A model generated the notes under the pieces. The model searched no databases. It saw only the letters and a list, made by a program, of their open reading frames with translations, and was not told the origin of the DNA. The position numbers and the translations under genes were made by a program. 64,000 nt of DNA, taken from Kalmusia sp. IMI 367209. Lineage: Eukaryota > Ascomycota > Dothideomycetes > Pleosporales > Didymosphaeriaceae. The stretch lies in NCBI GenBank assembly GCA_027946365.1, contig JAPEUQ010000004.1:2976001-3040000 (forward strand). The letters run 5' to 3'. Of the stretch, positions 22,101 through 33,580 are shown piece by piece (the first letter of the stretch is position 1; every line of letters begins with the position of its first letter).

Positions 22101-25100
22101 TCAACCCGACCACATACCCCACAAGGGCCACAGACTCGACCGCCTCTCTTTATTCTTTGAGGACGCATCGCTCTCACGATCGCCTGGCTCACTCGTAACC
22201 TCCACAATATCTATCTTCGGTGACGAAAACCTAAGGCCGGAGTCCCGAAACTTCTTGCGGTATCTGCCTTCGCGAGCTAGGAATGAGCGCGCTACAACAT
22301 GATCGATGTCCTCCTGCAACGTCACACCATCAGCACTGTCAGTCTTGCACTTTTCGATATGTGAAGAAGTGCGAGAACAGTTGGCATAATATCTTAATAG
22401 AGCAAAAAGGGACGTACGGGTGTCAATGTGGGATCGAGGAAGATTGCCCCATCTTTTTCCTTGTACATGTGGCCAAGAAAATCAAGCTCCTCTACTTCGA
22501 CGAGGTCCTTGCTGATTATAAGGGATTCTTTTTCTGAGCCGCGGGTGGCACGCGAGATGTCAAAAGGGGTTACTTGTGGCTTATACATGTCTGCAAATTG
22601 GGATGGGATATTAGTCCTGTTAATTGACAAAGGATAGGTCTTGTTGGTCAACGTACCACTGAAGAACTGCGCATGAACAGGTTGAGCGCCAAAGAACCAG
22701 GTCTGTCCGGATTCTGACGGACACGGTAAGCATTCTCTAGACCATGATCGGCTCTCACACTTACCCGTTGTCCTCACATACGTCGGTCTCCATCCGCAAT
22801 TGCGAAGAGACTTATGCAAGTCCGCTTCAGCTGTCGATGCCGGAGGTTGCCAAAACAGCGTCCCGCGCAGCACATTCCCACTTGTTCCAATTTTTTCGAA
22901 GCGGCCATGAGCGCCCTGGGTAGGTCGCTCCCTTTGTTCGAACATGGCCTTGAAGCCGGAGCTGGATAGGTAGTTGCCCAGCTGATTTGGTCCAAATTCG
23001 CTCCACCCTGCTCGCGGCGGGAATATTATAACGTTTGAAGCCTCGTCGCTGAGACTGCTAGCTACGGATCCGGTATTGTGCCTGATTTGACCCTTTGCGG
23101 CAAAGCGATTATAGGGGAATCCGTCGTCCCATGGATTTCGATTGTCCATCATTCCTATTTGCGTTTCTATCACCGATCCATCGTCAACAGAGGTGCCAGA
23201 TGATGAGTGTTGGTCTTTGTCGTAATAGTCGAATGGATCTGGCGGCCTATCTGGCGCTCTGGTGCTTCCAGACATGGCGTCCGGCTCTTCGTGCCCAGGA
23301 GCAAATTGGGCATTGTATAGGCTCACATAACGCTCAGCTTTAATCTCCGCTTTCCGGACGTTTTCTTGCTCAGCCTTGAGCTTTTCCTTATACTCACTAA
23401 TGACTTCTTCGATGGCTGCTTGCTTTTCTTCTTCGCCTTCGTCAGCTGCTCGTTTGAGCTGTGTCTGAGCTTCTTCAACAATTCTGTGCCTTTCTATTGC
23501 CCATTCATTTTCCTTGCGGCGTTCATTTTCTTGGAGGTTGGATACGAGATCCCAAAGCCTGTCTTCAGACCGATAAGGAGTGTGCATCTCCATTGCTGCT
23601 TCTGTGCGTCTGCTGGCCTGTTCTTCGGGTATTTTCCAGTCCTCTATTTTTCGCTCTATGGACCTTTTCTCTTTCTCCCACTTCTCTTCGTTTCGATGCC
23701 CGCTCTCTTGTAAGTCCCACATTCTCTTACGCAATTCTTCTACCTCTTGCCTCTGTTTTGTCATCCGGTTTTCGTCCTCTTGGGCCTTTTTACGGCCCTC
23801 TTCTTTCCTAGCCTCTTCTTCGTCCCTCCAAGCTTGTTCCCGAGCCTTTACTTCCTTGACGTATTCATCCATGCGCTGCTGCAGTCCGACTAGTTCTGCA
23901 TTCTTTCTATCCTCTAAAATACCACTATGCTCATGGTGATTGGGAATATACCCATTCGTACTGTGTGAGGGCAAGAAGCCATAGTATGTCCCATTAGAAA
24001 TCGATGGAGGTGGAACGTAGTGGCCTGCTATTCCAAATGTATTCGGAAACACGTTACCTCTTGAATTGGTAGTATCCGGAAGCATGGCTGAGGCCCGTCG
24101 GGGACGTGAGGATGTACGAAAAGAGTCATCCCAAAAGGAATCCTCTCTCGGTACTCCTGTGTGGGTGGCATAGCCAGCCTGTACAGATCGACTTCTTCCC
24201 CCATGCCTACCCTCAGAGGCAAGGCCATCAGAGCTTGGGTGCTCTTCTTTTCTGTGTTGAGGGCGGCGATCATCAATATCGAAATTGACTCTTGAAACGT
24301 TCTGCTGGTTCGAGGCTCGTTTGTTAATTTGAGACCTCCCAGTTTTAGCCACGACTGCACTATCCCTGGAAGCTATTGGTTTCCTAGAGGAGGAACTTTC
24401 CTCCTCGTGCGCGGGGGGATTAAGATAAAATGTGTATGATCTACGGCCTTCCTTCGTTACATTATCACTTGTAGTCACTGTAAAGGGCGTCTCCTTCTTT
24501 CTACCTTTCTCGGATTCGGTCTGGGTATTGGTTGTGGGATGGGGCGACGATGGACGATTCGGAACGACGACCTTGTGTACTGCAGAGGTCTCATCTTCTC
24601 TGCTTGTGGGGGCTGGTGGCGATGGAACCTCCGGAGGAGGGGCTTCAGATACCCTGTAAATCCTCTGTGACCCTTCTTCTCTTGTACGCGTGGTGTTGCC
24701 CTGATTATCGAGATCTTGTTCGTGCTTTTCTGATACTCCTCGGCTGGTTCGGTGCGTGGGCAGTGGACTCTCATCTCTTAGTGCCGACTCCTTATTATTC
24801 GTGTACCACAGAATGATGCTTGATACCGAGTCTTCGATGTGGTGCCTTTCTCTGTTCCTGTTTTTTTCCCTCATTGAATCGGTTATCTGGCGAATTGGTG
24901 CAGGGTTCAATCCTACCCACGTCTGTAGGAGCTCATTTACCACAAAGCCCTTTACATTTGTTACGAGGAGTTCTCTCTCTAGATCCTTTGGGAAATGATC
25001 AGTGATCTCATCCCGCTCGCTGTCCGAAGCGGTCCCATTGCCATCGGTAGTGAGTACTGTTTTGATGCGACCTCTTGCATTGGATCGTTGTGCTACTGGA

Positions 25101-25842
25101 AGAAGTTTAAAAGCTCTGATGAATATAAGGTTGTACATCCATAAAGCAGTGTCTACATAACTCTCGGTCCAATTGCTCAACTGCAAGGTGTCACTTATAT
25201 GACTCTTTTGGAAGCGGCGTTCCGCGTTCAGAAGCTCTTTGATAACTTGTCTGCTTGCTTGTACCCAACTTTCCGCAAGTTCACACTCTCTGGTTAGCGC
25301 GACAACGTCTTGTTCACGCTTCTTCTTCTTTGACCTACTACTGTCAATAAAAGTAGAAAGAGGAGGTATAATTCTGACTACCTTTTGTTGCGCTGTTGAT
25401 TCTCATGCGCTATTTTCAGGACCGACAGTTCCAGTCTCAGCGGCTCCTTTAAGGATCGACACGTCGAAGTCAAGTCACGAATGTTTTCATCCTTAAATAT
25501 TCTTTTGAATTGGTTAGGGAAGCGACGTGGGTCAAATTGCTTGATTTCGGTTTCGAAGGCATTCATAAGCTTTTCCAAGCGATCGAACGTTTCCCTAACA
25601 GACTCTAACAATTGATCTATGTTGATATGATGAGACCCATTTGTGAGATTCGTTAGAATTTCGCCGAATCGCTGAGCCAGATCAGCCAGCTCCGCAAATT
25701 CTTGTGCGATTGCGGTAATGGCAGGGTTGATAGAAGATTCCACAAGTCTAGCGCCAATGTCATAAAGCAAATACGATAATAAGGAACTGCGCTCCGTGGT
25801 AAGGGCAATATTCTCAACTACAGTCTGGATTTCCGGTGCCAT
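22101..25842 (-). CDS. Large coiled-coil protein with Fungal_N-like N-terminus, function unknown
   Basis: Five exons (25382-25842, 22765-25340, 22657-22713, 22418-22590, 22101-22313) give 1159 aa. Residues 1-150 form a helical bundle (...INPAITAIAQEFAELADLAQ...) like the N-terminal domains of fungal STAND/NLR proteins. Then come a basic KKKKREQD linker, a Ser/Arg-rich disordered region, and a very charged coiled coil rich in Glu/Arg/Lys (about 550-760). The conserved-looking C-terminus contains GTSGNVLRGTLFWQPPAST, WRPTYVRTTG, TWFFGAQPVHAQFF and VEELDFLGHMYKEKDG. Three small introns in this part are needed to reach the last exon (EDIDHVVARSFLAREGRYRK). I do not recognise a named family. Introns of 51 and 66 bp keep the frame, so intron retention would be silent. 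It is the first gene of the recognition-type cluster at 22-43 kb. Confidence 0.7.
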
Positions 25843-27206
25843 AACAAGGAGTGACCGCTTTCCGAGTTTCGGCAACGCTCAGGTATGTCATTGTGTAGGA
25901 AATTGGTTACAGAGGCACGCAAGCTCGATTATCTTCAGACCTGCTATCGGGCCACCCCGCTGCATCTTCGCGAGGACGAAGTCGACAAGGCTCGATCTGC
26001 ATGTCTGCGGAACCCTTCGCTCAGCTGTCGAGCGAACTTGAAGCTCGCTCACCCATGCAGAAGGCTGCTTCAAATGCCGGATCAATCCAAGCCTGTTGTC
26101 TGCATGCATTTCGACCCCGCACAATCATCAAATCATGTCGTGAGGCAGCTTATCGAAGGCTACTATATAACGCGCCATCGATGCAGTCCCTCTGCATGCT
26201 CACCATAAGCTGAACCATCCTTGAAAATTAGAGCAGGTGGTCCGTGTGTGGACCGGCTGAAAGAATGGAGGCTCTGGATGCACACGGACTCCTTCAATAC
26301 ACCGGACCGGAGGTGTTCTAGATGCATTTTGGAAATTTTATACTGGTGTTAAATTATGTACGTAAAGGTAATACCTAGGTAGGTATACGTACTTCATATA
26401 GGTAGACAAAAATAGCAGATTTCCTTCCTACTAGTTTGCTAAGTTGCGTGCGACGATTGGTTGAACAAAGGCTGCATGTGGCTTATGTACGGTAATACCG
26501 GTCAGCGAAACTTGCTTGGCGCACCATACAGGAGTCGAACGTTCAAAAGCAAGTCAAATAAGGGCACAGTTGCGCCCAATCAACCCACGGTTGAGGAAAA
26601 GAGGCGGAGGACAAAGACCTCGCACGGAGATTCTGTTTGAACCGAGATGGTTTACGAGAACAACCTGTGGTGTTTGCCTTGGTTTGGCTAATTGCACTTC
26701 CTACCTCACATAGCAATGGAAAACAAGAATATCTGCCTAGCGGCAAACCTAATCTCCCTTTTTGAATTAATTTTGCATTCAAGCTTTGATAGCTTCATTT
26801 ATTACTGGCTCCTCATTGCCGAACGAAGTGTACTTAGCAGCAGAAAGTATTAGTTTTGTGAGCACAACAATATAAAGGAGACCTGCCGGTTTCGATACTT
26901 TCTGGTTTACCGCATCCTTAACAGTGCCAGCCACATGAAATGATGCCACTAAACCGGCGAATCTCTTTTGCGCGGCAGCTGAGGCTTTTATCTCCGAGTC
27001 GAATCATCTCTGATACATGCCGCTCTTAGACTAGATCCTCACTAGAGCCCTCATGGACCCTATAGATAGACGCGGTAGTAAGGCACATGTTAAATGCCAA
27101 ACACGAACTTTACTTCTACAGTGCGAGATAGAAATGGAGTTTAATTGAACAAGATTGGTCAATATCTTAAGCCGCCCTCAGCCTAATCTCACGGTTGCCT
27201 AATTCT
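25843..27206. other. Intergenic, no supported gene
   Basis: Upstream region of the coiled-coil gene and downstream region of the HeLo gene. Frames of 60-107 codons exist on both strands but none has family features. The left part resembles a promoter region and the right part is AT-rich. Confidence 0.5.
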
Positions 27207-28122
27207 CTAATCACTGAGCATACCGCGTTTAGGGGTAGACACCGTCATTTCGAATTTGCTGCCTTGAGCTTGTCCCATCTGCTGGACCACGGCGCCCTCC
27301 GCGTTGAAGATCATATGATTTTCCTGCTTCTCCATGAGCGAAGCGCAATGACTTAAGTGGCAGGGAGAAAAAATGCAAGAGCTGCTCAAAACGAAGAAAA
27401 TTTTTTTCTAGACTTCCACTCACCTTGATTTCGAGGATATTATTCACCGCAGAGTGAATGACGGAGTCTCGTTTAGACGCCAAACATAATTCTGTCACAA
27501 CCTGGAGGAGGACCGATAACTCAGCCTTGCCAAGATCACCCTGCACCTCCGCGGGTGGGGTGTAGATCTTGTACAGCTTGTCAATATGATCGTCGATGTC
27601 TTTGATCAAATTCTCTAGGTGCTCCCTCTTGTAAATTGCGAACGCGATACGAGTCTTGACATTAATCTTGTTCTTGCGGCCTGCGATGATGTCCTGCATT
27701 TTGATGTGGAGATAGCGATGCATTGGGTTCCAAAATGGGGCGGCGGCGTTGAATGGCCTGATCTCGTCCTGATTAACAACGGTGTCGTCGGTGGTCTTGC
27801 CCTTCTGGCACAACTTCTGGCACTCTTCGAAAAGTTTCCCTACAGTAAGAAAAGTCTGGATTGCATGCCTCTCTTGTTCTTCATCCAATGAGAATGAGCC
27901 TGAGTTCTTTATCGAATCTTCATCTTCAATTTCGGAACCCGTGAGGCCGACTGCCTGTCCCCAACGCGACAGCCGCATTTGCGCAGCATCGAGCTTCACA
28001 AACAGCGACTGTAGCGATACAGCTGCCCGCTTGGAGACTTGGATGTAGTCGAACCAGGTGATTGTCGTGTTGAATAGGCCAGCCAGTCCCTTGACCGCCC
28101 CAATTGTTTCGACGCCCGTCAT
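27207..28122 (-). CDS. HeLo-domain (HET-s/LopB-type) protein with C-terminal amyloid-like motif
   Basis: Two exons (27424-28122, 27207-27323; 100 bp intron) give 271 aa. The HeLo (prion-inhibition and propagation) domain starts at GVETIGAVKGLAGLFNTT and continues through TWFDYIQVSKRAA, LFVKLDAAQMRLSRWGQAVG and the helical bundle to about residue 233. In this family the HeLo domain is a membrane-targeting cell-death effector. It is normally held inactive until a C-terminal amyloid motif is templated. Splicing gives a short tail whose residues 238-257 (IFNAEGAVVQQMGQAQGSKF) fit the HET-s repeat pattern V-x-G-x-x-x-x-Q-x-x-G. Only one repeat is seen, where HET-s has two. The start at 28122 puts the domain at the N-terminus; a Met at 28188 is also open. 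It is divergent from the NLR gene at 28782. Confidence 0.85.
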
Positions 28123-28781
28123 CGGATCTTGAGTAACTGAAAATCTATCTTGAAGGAACGATGCTCGAAACAAGGCGTAGATATTCAAGGATTTCTGGCT
28201 TTAAATATAGAGAATGAAATGCTCCAGAAGTACTGAAAACCATACTAGGCTGAAATATTGCTAGGCTGTTGGAGTCTTTCTTCTGCACGACACGTCAGCA
28301 AGCAAATGCACCTTGTCAGAGTTAATATAAACCATGAGGTGATATTGCTTTCATACACCAAACCTTACTGTAGCCTTGTTATCCCGTATTCACGTCCTAT
28401 AGGGAGTGCGGGATTTTTCTTGACGACCGGTCACCCAGGTTCTGTGGCAGGGGTGAAGACAGGCCTGGCTGATCGCCGACTAGACCGGTCGATCGTTAGC
28501 TGACCGGTGAGACCTCCACCATTTCAAGGAAGTATAGTATAATTTCAGTTCAAGCGCGCCATGTAAACTAAAGTTGGTTTGTCATACCGGCTAGAACAGC
28601 GTTAGCTTTTATCCTGTAAGGACTGACCGCCCAATCCAACTCGAGATCAAAGAGTGTGTCAGTTTCATCTCAGGTCCTCTAACGAGAGCCATCATTCAAC
28701 CGAAGCTGGTTATTTCTTAGTCCCAATTATCAGGTATGCCAATGATGCCATGCAGAAGTAGCAACGAGCATCCCTGAGATC
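28123..28781. promoter_or_regulatory. Bidirectional promoter region between HeLo and NLR genes
   Basis: This 659 bp region separates two divergent genes that probably work together. It contains three copies of GACCGGT within 85 bp (see next entry). I find no supported coding frame. Confidence 0.5.
28425..28509. promoter_or_regulatory. Cluster of three GACCGGT sites
   Basis: The perfect 8-bp palindrome GACCGGTC occurs at 28425-28432 and 28483-28490, and the half-changed GACCGGTG at 28502-28509. The placement between two divergent genes makes a shared regulator binding site plausible. No known regulator is assigned. Confidence 0.4.
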
Positions 28782-31700
28782 ATGACACCTCAACCATTGC
28801 CAGCCATGGTTGGCCAGTCTTACAATGTCTCAGGAGTTGCACAGCACGTAGGTCCTTCAAGTCACAAGTAAGAAAGCATCCTCACGATGTTAAAAAGAGG
28901 CAACATTGACACATTCAAATTTCAGTAAATATATTACACATTATCACACGCATCTCGGAGAGGATGAGGTCCTCTTAAACTGGCTTAAAAGTTTAGCATG
29001 CCTAGACTTCTCCAGATTTTATCAAGCGAATATCTCTAGAAGGCACGAAAACACAGGAGCATGGTTTCTGAGGCAAACAGAGTTTGAGGCCTGGTGTGAG
29101 GGCTCGATAAGAACTCTATGGTGCCATGGAATTCGTGAGTACTCAGTCCTAGCTGAGAGATTGCAAAACTCACTCTACCAAAGTTGGTTCAGGCAAAACT
29201 ATACTTTCGTACGATATGACCTGGAGACAACCCCGTCACCCAAAAGACTAATCCGTCATAGGTCTATTGTCATCGAACACCTCGTAGGGCCCCAGAAACC
29301 GGCCATAATTGATACTGCATGCCTCTTTATATTCTTCAATCATCAAGATAAAGCAAACCAGACACCATACAATCTCGTCATTGAGTTGCTAAGGCAGTTG
29401 GTGTCCCAGCAAGCCGAACCCTCTGAGCAAGTTAGACGGTTCTATTCTCAATGCAAGTTGCGGACAACACTACCCAACTATATTCACTTTTTGGGAATAT
29501 TTCGAAAAGAAATCCGACGTTTCAGCAAAGTATGGCTGGTCATAGATGCGCTAGATGAATGCCCTGCACATGCTAAGGAAAACACAAGGGAGGATTTCCT
29601 CGAAATGATCCGTCAACTGCCGTCAACCGTGCGTCTTCTCATTACTTCAAGAGAGCGGAAACACGCAAGGTGCGGCTTGGATCCGGTACACGAGGTCGAG
29701 ATTATCCCTGATGACAATGACCTGCGGAGCTATATTAGAGGCCAGATTCAGATACATACCTCCCACAATGAGCTACTCGCACGGGCGGATGCTGATAACA
29801 TCATCAGAAGCATCTCCCAGAGTGCCAAAGGAATGTTTCTATTGGCGCATCTACACATGAACGATATAGCTGCGCAGCGTACTGATGCAGATCTGCAGTC
29901 ATCCCTGGAAAATTTACCATCAGAAGTCCATGAGACATACGCTAAAGCGATACAAAGAATACCGCCCTATGACATACCTCTAGCAAAGCTTATATTTTCA
30001 TGGATAACCTTTGCCATGCGTCCCCTAACGATTGAAGAACTCTGGTGCGCCTTGGCAGCTAAAGAAGGGGTAACAAACGCATCGATAGCTAGGTCGCACA
30101 TGCTTGAGGAAGGGTGCCTAGCGACGGTATGCGCAGGCCTAGTCATAGTCGATTCAAAACCTCCAGCACGCCTTATTCGGCTTGTCCATCCAACAGCGGA
30201 ATCCTACTTGAGAAATTACTTCGACTTTGGGAAAGCCCATAGTATCATTGCAGCTACATGCCTCCGATACCTCCTCTTCGAAGATGTCCGACTTCGCATC
30301 CATGACCAGAAGCAGATTCTTCTTCGTCTTCAGGATCTTCCATTCCTCCGCTATGCTGCGCTACATTGGGGCGATCATGTGCGTAACGCCCAAGATCCTG
30401 AGACTGTCAGCATGGCTCTAGAATTCCTCGATTCAAAAGCGAACCTTGCATCCGCCGCCCAAATCATGGACTTCGTCGAGGATGGCTTTGTCTCCGCATT
30501 GTGGATGGCCGCACATTTTGGCCTAAGCACTGTTATTGATCAGCTGCTATCCACGCGCCCCGAAATGCTCACCAAAACAATGTACGGTGAGACAGTGATG
30601 CACGCCGCCGCAGACAGAGGTCATCTAAGCGCCGTGGACAGACTTTGTTCAGCAGCAAACATTGAGCCAGATCTCAATGGTAATATAGGAAGGACTCCTC
30701 TCTCACTAGCCGCAGAAAACGGGCATCATGAAGTAGTTGAACGCCTGCTATGCTCTCGAAAAGTCAATCCAGACTCGGAAACAATGTCGGCATTGTTTCA
30801 GGGACGAACGCCGCTGTCCTGGGCTGCTGCAAACGGCCACAGAACAACCGTCAGTCATCTTCTCTCTACAGGTAAAGTAGAAGTGGATTCCACCATCATT
30901 AATGGATACTACATCGGACGCACGCCACTTATGTGGGCAGCAGCAAATGGACATGCCGATGTGGTCGAACTGCTTCTCGAACGGGGTAAGGCAAACCCTA
31001 GCCTTGAGGATGGTGACGGACGGATTGCACTATCATGGGCGGCACAGAATGGCCACGAGAGGGTCGCGGAGCTGCTCCTACAGACAGATAGAGCTGGATT
31101 GGAGAAGCAAGACATCCACAAGCAAAGGCCAGTAGACCTAGCATATAAGAACAAACATGAAGCAGTAGTGAAACTGCTTCTAACATACCCAAATCTGGAT
31201 TTCAAAGACGAAAAGGGACGGACAACACTTTCATACGAAACAGAGCACGGGAATACAAGTTTGATCAAGGTTTTACTTGACATTGGCGCTGATCCAAATG
31301 CCAAGAACGAGGAAGATCGGACATATTTGACCTATGCTGCAGATAAAGGGAATATCGAAGTAGCCAAGTTGCTTCTTGAAAGTGGAGCAGATCAAGAAGC
31401 ACAATGCGTGGATGCTCGTACTCCCTTATCTTATGCCTCGGAGGCAGGGCATGAAGAGATGGTACAATTCCTCCTCGCTCATGGTGCTCATGTAGACACT
31501 CCAGATCGATGTGGCCGAACCCCGCTTTCTTACGCCGCAGAAGCTGGGCACGAAGCTATAGTCACATCTCTAATTACATGTGATAAGGCCGTCGACCTAG
31601 ACTCTCAGTCTACAAGTGGCCTCTTTCCGGGACGAACCCCTCTTTCGTGGGCCGCTAGTAAAGGGAAGACCAAAGTCGTGGATATCCTTCTTCAGATGGG

Positions 31701-31896
31701 CGCTGATGTGAATCTAAGGAAGGATGCTCCATCTTTGGTGCCATGGGGGCCTGTGGTGTGGGCAGCCTTGAATGAGCACGAGGAGACAGTCAGATTGCTT
31801 CTAGCAACAGGAAAAGTAGAGTTGAAACCCAAGGATCAGCTTTTTGGGCGACCCGCCCATGAATGGGCTCATGATAATGGTTTTGTGTTTATATAG
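28782..31896 (+). CDS. NLR-like NACHT-ankyrin receptor with N-terminal HET-s-like motif
   Basis: Four exons (28782-28867, 28926-29134, 29184-29208, 29262-31896) give 984 aa. Residues 14-30 (YNVSGVAQHVGPSSHNK) resemble the HET-s amyloid repeat. Next comes a linker with GAWFLRQTEFEAW and SIRTLWCHGI, which precedes the P-loop in fungal NACHT proteins. Walker A (GSGKTIL, 100-106) lies entirely in a 25-nt exon. Walker B is VWLVIDALDEC (Asp about 202 and 205/206), followed by LLITSRE and a winged-helix-like region with PLTIEELWCALA. From about residue 560 to the end there are about a dozen ankyrin repeats, many reading GRTPLSWAAxNGH. In this class the repeats sense a ligand, the NACHT domain oligomerises, and the N-terminal motif templates the partner HeLo protein. 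All exon phases agree; unspliced reading destroys the P-loop. Confidence 0.85.
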
Positions 31897-32810
31897 CAAT
31901 ATTTGCGGGCTAGCTTTGAATAAGAAAAAGGCCACATGCTTCGCGGGGAGGAACAAGACCTTACGCTGCGTTTATAGATGTTTGAATACTACACTGCCTT
32001 CCCTTCTCTCAGTCGTAATGATGCCCCTTTCAATACCCTCGATTGTACAGTCGTATCTTTCAAATCCCTCTTCTGCATTGACCCTTCTAATTATTCACAT
32101 TTCATATAAGTCTATTTCTGTAGACAGGCTTCCTGTGCGCACTCACCAAGCGCTGCTGAGAAGCCTACGATCCTAGGCATCGCATTTCAAAGCTAATACA
32201 ACTGTACGATCTGTAAGTAATGCAAGTCGTCTTATATGGTTCATCTCCATAAGAACAGATCTTGTCATAGCCAAGATTGTCCTTGCTAGTGCTATTTGTT
32301 ATGTCTTCGAATGCGATCTTAAAGTCTCTTCGTATGTATGCGATTCCTTCTCATATGAAGAAATTGTGTTGCCGCTAAAGAAAAAATTGGTAGGCCAAGT
32401 CCGCTAGGGCTGCTGCGTGGCGCATTGTTTCGTGGGTAACTCTGGCAGGCACAAGCGGGAGGAGTAGGGTCTGTGAGGCTCAAGCGCAGCAACATGGGTG
32501 AATTGGAGGATGGTAGCTCGCTCTTCTGCTAGAATTATATATCCCAGCTATAGAGGTTGATGATTGTAACAATGTCGAAATAAGAGTTGCTTCTTTGAGA
32601 AAAGGGTGTTGCACGCTGCTATTATGGGTAGACTTTTCAGAGCCCCTATTCAACCAGTAGGCAAAAAAACCTTTTCGAGCCGCTCGACCATGAAAATATC
32701 AGCCTTTTTCAAACAAATATCAAGCCATAGATGTGAATTTGTTCTGGGCCAGAAGAGATCACAATCTCATCGTGTCTGTACCTAACAAGGCCTTACCTGC
32801 GACAGGATTG

Positions 32811-33045
32811 ATGCGATGGTTCTGCAAAGAGATATTAGAAAGCGGCGATCTATGAACCCTCCTCATAGCCGCAGTTAGTTAGCGCCCTTCCATAGGGCTG
32901 TTCGGTCATAGAGCTTTTCTAAAATTTCGTTATGCTGAGCCTTTCTGTTCGTAGAGTATCGCAAGTGAAACAGAGGTTCCTGTTTCGAGCCGAAGTCGAC
33001 GAATAAAGAGATAGAGAGAGAAAGAGAGAGAGTCCTTGATGCGAA
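32811..33045 (-). pseudogene. Decayed copy of the 5' end of the kinase-NB-ARC receptor gene
   Basis: This segment can be aligned by eye with 42588-42790, the promoter-proximal end of the kinase receptor gene, in the same orientation. Shared blocks include GAGTATCGCA, the translated LFHLRYS...N(K/R)K...NEI stretch, and CCGCAGTTxGTTAGC. The start ATG of the intact gene (42723-42725) is ACG here (32950-32952). Stops follow soon after the residues that match ...KEANQLRLRG. It is therefore a partial, non-functional duplication, probably left by a past rearrangement of receptor genes. Confidence 0.6.
33001..33035. repeat. GA-rich simple sequence
   Basis: An imperfect GA/GAAA tract. A shorter CT/GA tract occupies the matching place upstream of the intact kinase receptor gene (about 42770-42786), so it was part of the duplicated segment. 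Confidence 0.6.
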
Positions 33046-33580
33046 CGGGTACATATGCAGCTTCTTAGGATGGCTCAGTTGCTTCATCGTAACGCCTAGT
33101 GGAGAGGAAATCAAGGGTGAAGCTGCGAAGCTTAGGCATGCGGGAGACAACGCGAGTTATGCTACTTGTAAGCTTGCCGAATTGAGGTAGATCGTGTCGG
33201 TCTCGGAATTTGCAGGTAGGAGTGCCAACCGAGTTTGCGCCCCGGGCGCTCGTTTTCATCTCGCTCGAGCGATGCTGAAAATACCTGAATCAATTTTGGC
33301 AAGTGAGCTTGAGAGGAACTGAACCTTTTGTTTAGTTTACTTTTTCTGTACCGTATCCTCGGATCTCTCTTTTCGTTAGACCCCCTATTGGAATACATGA
33401 CCCTAAGTGATGAAGGCGACGAATAAAGACTGTGCGACTGTGGATGTATTAGATCCATGTAGCACAACAGCTTGTAAGATATGACTAATGAGACATAGCT
33501 ACTTTATCTTGCTGCAGTCTCTCTCGTTCATCTCGAACATAACTACATAGAATCGCAGAACAAATTGCCAGTGACAAAAA

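Larger units (their letters stand above)
31897..33580. other. Intergenic with a decayed gene fragment
   Basis: Contains the kinase-receptor gene fragment listed separately and a GA-rich tract. Outside these I see no coding potential. Confidence 0.5.

Noticed and set aside
23366..23939. Plus-strand hydrophobic frames (Phe/Leu/Ser-rich) that could look like membrane proteins
   Set aside because: They are the antisense of the Glu/Lys/Arg coiled coil; reversed Lys/Glu codons read as Phe/Leu/Ser.
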